Shown in pieces: positions 10,142-19,609 of a stretch of DNA of 64,000 nt. Below the pieces are notes generated by a model. It had not been told where the DNA came from. It did no database searches and saw only the letters and a list, made by a program, of their open reading frames with translations. Source of the stretch: Mycteria americana (lineage: Eukaryota > Chordata > Aves > Ciconiiformes > Ciconiidae); NCBI RefSeq assembly GCF_035582795.1, contig NC_134369.1:53878001-53942000 (forward strand), read 5' to 3'. Within the stretch, counting starts at the first letter, position 1, and each line of letters starts with the position of its first letter. The position numbers were made by a program, and so were the translations under genes.

Positions 10142-11179
10142 ATGAACAACACTACTAAGTGCCATGACGATCACACCCTGGATAAGTATTTGTTTCCATT
10201 TGTGTACAGCATTGTGATGATGATCAGTATTCCCACCAACTGCATATCACTCTATGCATTTTGCATTCAGATGAGGAAAAAGAATGAGTTAGCTGTCTAC
10301 CTCTTCAGCCTATCCCTGGCTGACCTTTTGTACTCTCTGATTCTGCCTCTGTGGATTGATTATGCCTGGAATGGTGATAACTGGAGGCTCTCTGCCTTGC
10401 TTTGTCAGATTTCTGCCTTCCTTATGTATATGAATTTCTACACCAGCACGGCGTTCCTTGCTTGTATCTCCATTGACAGGTACCTGGCATTAGTTCACCC
10501 CTTGAAGCTCCAGCACTTGCGCACAAGAAGATTTTCATTGATGGTCAGCATAATTGTTTGGATTCTGGAAAGCATCTTGAATTTAGCCATATTGGTGAAG
10601 AAAGAAGTATTCAATGATCCTTGCAATTCCACTAATCATCTGTTATGCTATGATAAATACCCCCTGGAATTGTGGCAGGCACAGATAAATTTATTCCGGA
10701 TATGCTCAGGGTACCTGGTCCCTTTCATAATCATCGTGTTTTGCTACCATAAAATCTACCAAGTAGTGAGGTATAATCAAGCCACAGTAGATGAAGAAAA
10801 GAAAAAAGTGAGGAAACTTATTCTGAATATCACAGTTACTTTCATTGTTTGCTTCACTCCTTATCACGTTATATTGCTTATTCGCAGCATCAAAGAACCT
10901 TACACCACTGACCCACAGCTTTTGCAGTTGATGTATAAGGTTTACAGAATCACACAGGCCTTAACAAGTTTGAATTGCATTGCTGATCCCATTCTTTACT
11001 GCTTTGTGAGTGAAACTGCACAAACAGACATACTGAATTTGCTCAGGCATTGCTTGTGCCTACGAAAGTGTAAGGGAGACCAAGAAAAAGACCGTGCTCT
11101 GTGCAGTTCTGCTACAAAGAGCAGTGCACTGATCACCTACAGAACTTCCTGTGAAACGGAGACTGTCAAAAACGCTTGA
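10142..11179 (+). CDS. GPR65: GPR65 (TDAG8), proton-sensing G protein-coupled receptor
   Basis: An intact 345-residue class A receptor encoded in one exon, close to the family length (337 in human). Seven membrane segments lie near residues 16-41, 49-72, 85-112, 131-152, 181-207, 224-249 and 262-288. Visible motifs are SLADLLYS with the sodium-site Asp61, DRY at 112-114 ending TM3, CFTPYH at 237-242 in TM6, and DPILY at 282-286 as the TM7 NPxxY variant typical of this subfamily. Cys88 can pair with a Cys in extracellular loop 2 (161 or 169). N-glycosylation sequons occur at Asn2, Asn3 and Asn162. LPLWIDYAWN in TM2/ECL1 and LCYDKYPLE in ECL2 are strong GPR65 signatures. The receptor senses extracellular acid through His residues and couples mainly to Gs-cAMP in leukocytes; psychosine has been proposed as a ligand. 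His11 and His242 match positions known in mammals, but the second N-terminal His is Lys15 here. Cys304, 306 and 310 may be palmitoylated. Confidence 0.97.
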   Translation: MNNTTKCHDDHTLDKYLFPFVYSIVMMISIPTNCISLYAFCIQMRKKNELAVYLFSLSLADLLYSLILPLWIDYAWNGDNWRLSALLCQISAFLMYMNFYTSTAFLACISIDRYLALVHPLKLQHLRTRRFSLMVSIIVWILESILNLAILVKKEVFNDPCNSTNHLLCYDKYPLELWQAQINLFRICSGYLVPFIIIVFCYHKIYQVVRYNQATVDEEKKKVRKLILNITVTFIVCFTPYHVILLIRSIKEPYTTDPQLLQLMYKVYRITQALTSLNCIADPILYCFVSETAQTDILNLLRHCLCLRKCKGDQEKDRALCSSATKSSALITYRTSCETETVKNA

Positions 11180-11647
11180 GCGAGCACATTCAAAGCAAAA
11201 CTGGATAACCTAAAGGGGAAAGAAAGAAAAATTCTTCCCCAGCCTGTATCTAGGAAATACCCTAAAAGTCACAGATACTAACCTAAGTGAAACCGGTAGC
11301 TGGAGCTAATAAGAACTGACTATGGGTTCAGTGAAATCAATGGAGCATCAACATGTATCTTTAAATCAGGCATGGTACATAAAACAATGTCAACAAACAA
11401 ATGCACAGTCAAGAAGGATGACCATGACACGATGACAGAATTACTGAGGATCCCCCCCAGAATTGCCTCCTGTCGCAGCTTGCTAGCTAGCCCGCGTGCT
11501 GGGCATACACACACTCAGCTGGAGGAAGGCTGAAGTCCTCTTAACCTAGTCATTTGTTTCCCAGTTTTAGTAGAAACCTAAAGCTTAGCTGGGAAGGAAC
11601 CCCGAAAGGGATTTTTTTTTTTTTAAATCAGTACTGTGATAGAAGAG

Positions 11648-11653
11648 AATAAA
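11648..11653 (+). terminator. Candidate GPR65 poly(A) signal
   Basis: AATAAA lies 469 bp after the GPR65 stop codon and is the first canonical hexamer on that strand after the coding region. The cleavage site would fall near 11670. Longer 3' UTR forms cannot be excluded. Confidence 0.5.
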
Positions 11654-11669
11654 GCATGCACACACATGG

Positions 11670-12847
11670 AGATCAGTCAAGTGATTGACAAAGGAGCAAA
11701 GAGGTAGGGTGGTAAATCTTCTCTCTAATTTCGTGGTGTAATTTATGCTGCTGTGATGGTTCCTGTGTTTCAGTAATGACGCAGGTTCTCCTTCAGCATA
11801 CCCCTGAGATTAGCCACTTCTTAAAATTGTTTACCTCATGTGGACAGGTACTTACCTGCTCTTAAGCTTTTCAGCTTTTGTTTTCTTTGGAAAATATGTG
11901 TTCTAATGTATAACCATATGTCATGCAGTTTCATTACAATATCAATATGGTGTTTCACATAGTTGAAGATTCATTACTTCAAGTGCCTGTAAAGAATCAA
12001 ATTCTAGCCACAGGTGGTTAACTCGGATGAAATTTTTCCTGATTACTGTAGGGAGGAAAGGGAAGGATTGAAAGGTGAGGTTTCACATCTCCACAACATA
12101 AAGGACCAGCCTTTAGCCTTGCTTATTATGACTGAAATCTGGAGTGTGGTTACGTTTGCAGAGTCAATAGCGTAAGAAGGTTTATATCCATTTACTTAAC
12201 TGCACCTGGAGGCCTCAGCTAGAGGTTCCAGAGCTCTCAGTCCGCCAGTTTTAAAACAATCAAACAACAAACCAACAAGCAATACTGACAGACCAGCAAA
12301 GAACATGAGTGTACCAACAAACAATAAGAATGGCAGCAAAAGAACCCACATTTTGAAACTGTTGAAGTTACCACAAATCAAAAGTACAGCTGTTAATTCA
12401 GGGACCTGTTCCTGCACTGGCCCCTGCAATGGCTGTGTGGTTCCCTGGTAGCAGCAGGCACTTGACCCTCTGAAAAGAGTTAAAACACCATGGAAAGTCT
12501 TTTTTTTCTCCTCTCACAACCTTTTCACTTTTGTTCAGTTGCCAGGAAGAATGTTTGGTTATGGTGGTTGTCCAGTTTCATAGGGAAAAAAATTGTCTTT
12601 CCATAAAAATATCCCCCCTCTAGCAAGTCTGTGTAGTGGAAAGATTTTGACCAACACTTTTTCAGCACACCTCTAGATCTGACATTATACTTGGAGGATG
12701 AGCATACAGCGGTCACAAGCAATATGGAAATTCTTATGAGAAAATCTCTCTGCGTGTAAATTGCAAATTTCTCCATTACAAAGAGCCACTTTTATTGTTT
12801 TCGTGAGTTCCTGTTTGTGTTTATTTATACTTTCAATTAATTTCACA
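11670..12847. other. Downstream flank of GPR65
   Basis: AT-rich sequence with no supported exon or repeat. A minus-strand frame at 12196-12429 contains a hydrophobic stretch but has no family resemblance and is treated as chance. Confidence 0.5.
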
Positions 12848-13265
12848 ATCCTAGAGGGGAACTTGAGAGGCTGAGGAGGCTGGGCTTGTTCAGCCTGGAG
12901 AAGAGAAGGCTTTGGGGGACTTAATGGCAGCCTTGGAATACCTGCAAGGAGGGTATTGAGAAGATGGAGCCAAGCTCTTCATAAGAGTGCATAGCAGAAG
13001 GACAAGAAATCATGTGCATAACTTGAAGCAAGAAGGGTCAGAGCGGATATAAGGAAAAGCTTTTGAACTATGAGGACTGCCAAGCGGTGGAGCAGGTTGT
13101 ACCAAGATGTTTTGCTTGCTCCATCCTGACAGGTTTTCAAGACCCGGCTAAACGAAGCCCTGAGCAACCTGGTCTGGCCTCATAGCTGACCTTCCTTTGA
13201 GCAGAAGGTTGGACTAGAGACTTCCTGAGGTCCCTTCCAACCAGAATTATCCTGTGATCCTATGA
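12848..13265 (+). mobile_element. CR1 LINE 3' fragment (decayed)
   Basis: The plus strand reads GAGGCTGAGGAGGCTGGGCT, TTCAGCCTGGAGAAGAGAAG and then the usual CR1 ending GGTCCCTTCCAACC...TCCTGTGATCCTATGA. In translation its first part parallels the [15 protein letters not shown] segment of the intact CR1 at 17.7-18.5 kb. It is 5'-truncated, as most CR1 copies are, and its frame is broken by stops, so it is an older insertion from a different CR1 subfamily. Confidence 0.9.
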
Positions 13266-14354
13266 ACTGTGTATGTCACTATTCTGGCTGTTGCCTTCCT
13301 CTCTAAAAAAGTATGTTCCCTTCCCTTCCCTTCTTTGTTTCCGTTTGCTGGATTTTGTTTTGCTTTGATGTGGGTTTTTTTCTGTAATACCTTCTTATAT
13401 ATTATGAAGGAAAAAGTATGCAAGCAGCAGTGCAAGTTACTTCACCACAGATTTGTTCCTGTGCTGACCAATGTATTTTGCAACAGAATGTGAAATTTCA
13501 CTGCAGCACTGGAATAAAAGCGGAACCAAGCTTCAGTGTAACTTCATGGAAAAAAGAACTCAGTGGTTCATTTCTAGACTTTTCACATGCAAGAAAGGTT
13601 GGAAAGTTAATTCTATTGGGGTTTTAAATTTATTTTGAATAAAGAATAATGAAAACTAAAACTAAGCAACAAAACTGAGTCAAATTTAACTTGTGCATCA
13701 GGGAGTAGTGAGAGCTGGCTGCTCTGCAAGGGGCAGGGAGCCAGGAGCTGAGGGTGACAGCCAGGCAGGCTGGGCAGCATCCTTACCGAGAAGCCACGCA
13801 GTCCCACAGCACCCCAGTGAGGCACAGAGAGCAGGTCCAGCGATGGTAACCAGTGTTGGCCAACAGCTCTGTGACCACCAGACAAATCCATAGTGATGGG
13901 GCAGGTCTGAGGTCAAGCCAGGAAGCCAAGTCAGGAAGGCAAGGCCAGGATCAGCAAGGTACGAGGCCAGGCACAGCCACACCATGTCAGCACTGGCCTC
14001 CGCACAGACAGCCAAACCCCAGGGAGGCAGGAAAAGAGACCGCAGACTCTGTTGGTAAACTTAAGGCCCTGACCCTGTGCAAAGATCTTAATTTCCACAA
14101 AATTTGGCCCTGAGATTTTATACTTTTTAATATTCCACCAATGCTCATGAAAGCCATAGCTTGGACCAGCTTACATTGGTATGTGTGGATGTTTTTCATA
14201 GCATCATTTCCTATAGTACCTCCCTGCATTGCTGAAGATCCACTTCAAGATAAAGGAAAACAATGACCATGGCTGGCCTATAGGCTGGGCTTCACAACAA
14301 AGCTCAGATAAGTTCAAGGTCCTATCACTTTATGATAATAAAGTTCACTTTAGT

Positions 14355-14378
14355 ATCACTTTATGATAATAAAGTGAT
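14355..14378. repeat. Perfect 10-bp inverted repeat with 4-bp loop
   Basis: ATCACTTTAT (14355-14364) and its exact complement ATAAAGTGAT (14369-14378) flank GATA. A second, partial copy (TATCACTTTATGATAATAAA and one more base) lies 30 bp upstream from 14324, so the unit was duplicated and the right arm of the first copy has diverged or been lost. Confidence 0.8.
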
Positions 14379-15719
14379 TAGGTGCCTAATGCCTCTAGAT
14401 TGTTCTGAAATGCTCAGTCTATGTGTTCAAATCACAGCCCTCTGGAGAAATGAGGAAACTTTTAGATGTAGAAACTACAAAGGCCTGTACTTCAATCATG
14501 TGTGTATTTACCTTATTATTCTTACATAGCTAAAAATTTACACTTTTTTTCCTTCTCTTTCCAAATTTGTTTGTCCCAGCTGGACCAAATTTACCATATG
14601 AAATCTGGTATCTGAACCAGATTCTGAACACTGAATATCTATGTTCTTTTTAAAATTACAGTGTTACAGGAGAGGTACTTTTCACTATGCAAAAACGGCA
14701 TAGTGAAAATTAAAATGTCTTCATCCAGCCTCCAATCCATGCTGTGTATTATTGTTATTGAATATTCCACTTAGAATTCCTGATGGCTCTGCAGGCAAAA
14801 ACCAAGTGCAAATTCACAGGAACTCTTCCCAAAGCAAGGACATTCCTTACAGAAAAGAGTTTATAAAACCCAAATGTCTATTTAATGGCAAGAAGAAATG
14901 CATGCATTCACATTCCATGTTCCTCACAATGCCTAAAAGCATTAATGTAATGGCCTCAGTGAGTCATTGTAGTTCCTATCTCACTTCCCAATCTATACAG
15001 TAAGAATATGGATAATTAAAAGGGCTGTGATGGTAATTTAGTTAGTATCCACAGGGTATGAAATGTCGGTGCCAAATGATATTGTTGTCAGCGTAATAAC
15101 AGCAGAGGTGAATTTATATGTCAATAATGCACTTAAAGCAGAATCCATCTGCCAAAAGTCCAGCAAAGATATAGCTCAGCTTCATAAGTTGGGAGCTTTT
15201 CGGTGAACTGTGGTGACCTAGTTGGTGGAATGTCAGACTTCATTTAATCTGTTTTTCCTAGAACCTTAGCCACAACCTGCATCACCGCATTCATGATGCA
15301 GATCATTATTCCTTTCTGATGTAGCTACACATCAGCTTTGCTTTATTAATGTCAGCAGGGTCAGTCCTGACTCACCTGGTTGTAGGCTAACAGAGACTCT
15401 TGCCTAGCCTTTTTTTGGGTTTTTTTGAGTCTCTAACACGTCTAACTTCAAAGCCACTGAGAAAGATGAAGGGAAGTGTGAATTAGAGTTATAAGATCAA
15501 TATATTCCACTTCCTGTTTCCATTCACGGAGAATGACGCTACTAAAATAATTCTGATTAGTCTAGTGACAATCTTCAGCAATGTCACTCTTAATTTAATG
15601 CCAGTAAAGAAGGGAGCATTGGGCCATAGTTTAGCCATGTGCCACTTTCCATATTACTTACCAGTTTCATCAGTGTCATCGTCGGTCTAGTCGGCCAGTA
15701 AAGGAGCAAAGCTTGTTCA

Positions 15720-16110
15720 TTTGCTCCCCGCCTCCACACAGCATAGAGAACATGGGTGGTACTATTAGGGCGCTTGGGACCAGCGCAAGCGCAACCACGG
15801 CAGAAGATCTGCTTGTGCAGAACAAGGCTGTGGGGGAGGAAGGCACAGCGTGGCTCTGAGCTCAGCAGGAGCCAGGGGCAGCTGCTGCACCCACAGGCCA
15901 GTGCTGCCAATTGCCAGGGTTTTCCTTCTGCGTGAGACGGCAGCTCCTTGTGGTCCCAGAGCCCTGCGAGATGGCCGCTTGCCCCTGCCCAAGGCCGCCT
16001 GCTCCGCCGCACCTGCAGGTTCCCCAACGCTGTTTATCCAAAGCAGCATCTGATAAGTGGTGCTCCGGCGCTGATAAGAGGAAAGAACAAAACACCATGT
16101 GCATATCATA
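15720..16110. promoter_or_regulatory. GC-rich element with clustered GATA motifs
   Basis: An island of higher GC in AT-rich surroundings. Within 16030-16160 it carries TTATCC, TGATAAG, TGATAAG again and TGATAAA, that is, four WGATAR-like cores in about 125 bp. It may be an enhancer or a decayed LTR; a minus-strand AATAAA at about 16130 fits the LTR idea. No TG...CA borders or target duplication were found. Open frames across it on both strands reflect composition. Confidence 0.3.
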
Positions 16111-17659
16111 AAGGTTTTTCTTTTATTGCTGCACCGCAATGGGTGTGTTACTGATAAATTGCTAGCCTAAACTGACACAGGGAGGTTTTGTCTGCTCAGC
16201 TATGAAGTAAAAGTAACCAAGCTATTTCACCTAAATCTTGGAATATCCTAGAAAGACATAAAGTCTGTTCTGGACTGGGGCTTTGGGAAAAAAACCAAAC
16301 AAACAAAACAACAACAACAAAACCCAAACAGAAAACAGTGAAGAAAAGGCTGTATCAAATGACATGTAAAAAGCCTGATTGAGGTGAATTACGAAGACAG
16401 TGCCCAAGACACAGTCAGATCCTCATCTGTGCCAACCCAGAGGCACTGTCAGCAGAGCCTGTCACCTACAGCCTCTATCCGGCCTGTGTACAGCGGAGCT
16501 AGAACGCATGTCCCATAGCATCTCTCACTGAACATCAGAGTGCACACATATATACTAACCACAGTACTAATGTGGAATGGGAATGCTAAAACAGCGGGAG
16601 GTATGAAACACCTGTGAAAAAAAAACGGTGGGAAAATAGGTCAATCCCTTTTTTGTTCTGTTTTTAAAATTAACTTTGCGCATTTTGGTGACAGGAGTAC
16701 AGACTTCCAGCTCCTTTAAATGGAATGTAAGAGAAGTTGGAAAAAAAAAAAAAAGATGATGTCTCACAAGAGCTGAGGTAGCTCTCCAGAGCTGTTACTT
16801 TAAATTTAGTATTTTGAGAAATGTTATTGCTATAGCAACTACTTGGTTAAAGATGCAATACCAGGGACAAAAAATTCTTTTCTTTTCCATTGTTTTGTTT
16901 TCCTAGTGAAGTCAAGGTCTGTTGCTGGATGGACAATTGAGGTGGTGACAGATTGGGTAAAAGCACACCCAGATGCTGTACTAGTGTTCAATCACATATA
17001 AATATATATATAAACATCATGTTTAGTTTTGGTAAAGTAAACAAGATAGGGGTGCAGCTCATGCCTTATCACAGTTTTGTCTATGGCTCTTCAGATCATC
17101 TAGATGTGGCATGTTGCCTTTCAGATGAGATACTGAAGTTTATTTATCATAAGCAACGACTTTCACAAGCTTTTCCCAAGAGCTGGTCCTAAGATCCCCA
17201 AATTTGTGCTATATTCCATCCCAGCTGCTACTTTATTTTGATTTCTTGAAGAACCTTGACCTTACCTGTCATTTGGCACTGTTTAAAAGCTTCCTCCCTT
17301 TTAACAACAGATGTGCAAAGTAATGGCTGTTTTTCCAACCCCGCATGAAGAACTACACACAGGAACAATCTTGTTTCAAATTTCGAGCATTTTAGCACAG
17401 AGTTTATTTGCATCTTGATCGCAGCCCTATCTCAGGGATATATTGAGCTGTTGGAAAAATTGTCACCTCAGTTTCCTTCATCTGATAGCTGGTACCTTAG
17501 CAGATGTCACGGCAAGTACTAAATCCAGAAAACTACAGTCTAAAGGAGAGGTCCATACATTGTCTTCTGTTTCACAGACTTAATTATATGTGTGAGGAAA
17601 ATGTAGTTCATCCTGTAAACACAGCATGGGCAGAGTCCCTTAGGTTCACATCCTTAAAT

Positions 17660-18466
17660 GAAATCACAGAATCACAGAATCATATAGGTTGGAAAAGACC
17701 TTTAAGATCATCGAGTCCAACCATAAACCTAACACTGCCAAAAACCATCACTACACCATGTCTCTAAGTACCTCATCCAAACGTCCTTTAAATACCTCCA
17801 GGGATGGCGACTCAACCACTTCCCTGGGCAGCCTGTTCCAATGCTTGATAACCCTCTCGGTGAAGAAAAATTTCCTAATATCCAGTCTAAACCTCCCCTG
17901 GCGCAACTTGAGGCCATTTCCTCTTGTCCTATCACTTGTTACCTGGGAGAAGAGACCGACCCCCACCTCTCTACAACCTCCTTTCAGGTAGTTGTAGAGA
18001 GCGATAAGGTCTCCCCTCAGCCTCCTTTTCTCCAGGCTAAACAGTCCCAGCTCCCTCAGCCGCTCCTCATCAGACTTCTGCTCCAGACCCTTCACCAGCT
18101 TCGTTGCCCTTCTCTGTACGCGCTCCAGTACCTCAATATCCCTCTTGTAGTGGGGGGCCCAAAACTGAACACAGTATTCGAGGTGCGGCCTCACCAGTGC
18201 CGAGTACAGGGGCACAATCACTTCCCTAGTCCTGCTGGCCACGCTATTTTTGATACAGGCCAGGATGCCATTGGCCTTCTTGGCCGCCTGGGCACACTGC
18301 TGGCTCATATTCAGGCGGCTGTCAACCAACACCCCCAGGTCCTTCTCTGCCAGGCAGCTTTCCAGCCACTCTTCCCCAAGCCTGTAGCGTTGCATGGGGT
18401 TGCTGTGGCCCAAGTGCAGGACCTTGCACTTGGCCTTGTTAAACCTCATACAATTCACCCCAAATG
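17660..18466 (-). mobile_element. CR1 LINE, 5'-truncated, little decayed
   Basis: The minus strand encodes the C-terminal end of CR1 reverse transcriptase and then a 3' UTR ending in the typical ATTCTGTG-ATTCTGTG-ATTT repeat tail (17660-17680) after the GGTTGGAAAAGACC motif. The left end in element sense is cut near 18466, the usual 5' truncation. The coding part has no stop or frameshift, so the insertion is fairly young. Confidence 0.95.
17751..18458 (-). pseudogene. CR1 ORF2 C-terminal remnant (reverse transcriptase tail)
   Basis: A 235-codon open frame, the last quarter of CR1 ORF2. It begins with [16 protein letters not shown] (just past the RT palm), and continues through [75 protein letters not shown] and the end [15 protein letters not shown]. 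These are hallmark CR1 strings. Endonuclease and RT catalytic residues are absent because of the 5' truncation, so it cannot move on its own. The 208-codon frame on the opposite strand is its shadow. Confidence 0.93.
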
Positions 18467-18470
18467 AACT

Positions 18471-19001
18471 GATGAGACTGAGGAGGCACGACCGATGAGA
18501 TTGTCTCTTCTGGAGAAGCTGCAGAGATTAGCGGCTCCGCTCCAAAGGATGCAAAGAAAGAACGTAGGGTTGGAAAAGACAACTCCAATGAAAATGCATC
18601 CTCCCCTCGTATTCCCTTGAACAGACTACTTCCAGATGCCAGATGGAAAACTGAGCCAAAGCAGTACAGCACCCACATCAGGTCACCCTCCTGGCTCCAC
18701 AGGTCTTAGAATCCCTTCCATTTCAGCTGTCAGCAGTCCATCCAGACACACAACAGATGATTACTGGGTGTGAGAGCGGGCAGCCAACGGCCTCAGGACA
18801 CAGCTCTTCCCCACTGTTCTCCTCTCCTTCCCTCGATACCCCGCTGTTCCTACTGGTATCCTAGTTTGAGGCATCAGGTCTCACATATGACACCTCCAGG
18901 GTCTCACAAAGTGAGCTGGCTTATGACAACTCATCTTCTGAGGTATCTTTTCACGTTAGGAGACCCAAGGACTCTTGAATGGGAAGGAAGGTAAAAAGCC
19001 C
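18471..19001. other. Unassigned sequence between CR1 and LTR
   Basis: Unique sequence with no supported exon. The last five bases (18997-19001, AGCCC) are the left target duplication of the LTR that follows. Confidence 0.5.
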
Positions 19002-19604
19002 TGTCCTGGCTTTGGCTGGGATAGAGTTAATTTTCTTCCCAGTAGCTGGTATAGTGCTGTGTTTCGGATTCAGTATAAGAATAATGTTGATAACACACTG
19101 ATGGTTTAGTTGTTGTTAAGTAATGCTTAAATCGGTCAAGGATTTCTCAGCTTCCCATGCTCTGCCAGGTGCACAAGAAGCTGGGAGGGGGCACAGCCAG
19201 GACAGCTGACCCCAACTGGCCAAAGGGCTATTCCATACCATATGGCGTCATGCCCAGTATATAAACTGGGAGTAGGCTGGGGGGTAGCGATCACTGCTTG
19301 AGGACTGGCTGGGCATCAGTCGGTGGGTGGTGAGCGGTTGCATCACTTGTTTTATTTTTCCCTGGGTTTTGTTCTTCTCTCTCTCTTCTGTTGTTTTCCT
19401 TTTCATTACAATTTATTATTATTATTATAAATATATATTTCCCCCCCTTCTTTTTCCCTATTATTAAACTGTTCTTATCCCAACTCACAGGTTTTCTCAC
19501 TTTTACTCTTCCGATTCTCTCCCCCATCCCACCGGGGTGGGTGGGGGGAGGGTGAGCAAGTGGCTGTGTGGTGCTTAGTTGCCGACTGAAGCTAAACCAT
19601 GACA
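19002..19604 (+). mobile_element. ERVL-type solo LTR A
   Basis: A 603-bp LTR that starts TGTCCTGG and ends ACCATGACA, flanked by a perfect 5-bp target duplication AGCCC (18997-19001 and 19605-19609). TATATAAA lies at 19258-19265 and an ATTAAA poly(A) signal at 19463-19468. A short TTA repeat follows near 19410-19430. Five-base duplications fit ERVL-class elements. There is no internal region, so this is a recombination remnant. It shares its ends and most of its length with the copies at 22650 and 40532 but differs in the middle. Confidence 0.93.
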
Positions 19605-19609
19605 AGCCC

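Larger units (their letters stand above)
13266..17659. other. Intergenic sequence
   Basis: No gene recognised. It includes a moderately GC-rich patch at about 13690-14080 of unknown nature, a short palindrome pair at 14324-14378, a GC-rich element with GATA motifs at 15720-16110, a CAAA-rich tract at 16290-16335 and a poly(A) run at 16740-16754. Confidence 0.5.

Noticed and set aside
12196..12429. 77-codon minus-strand frame with hydrophobic stretch
   Set aside because: Short, no recognised family, no promoter or splice context.
13690..14080. Possible exon or LTR in a GC-rich patch
   Set aside because: No splice-framed exon, no LTR ends and no target duplication found; left unassigned.
15590..16154. 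Cluster of overlapping frames on both strands at a GC-rich patch
   Set aside because: No family resemblance and no splice structure; frames reflect low stop density in GC-rich DNA.
17841..18467. 208-codon plus-strand frame
   Set aside because: Antisense shadow of the CR1 reverse-transcriptase tail.
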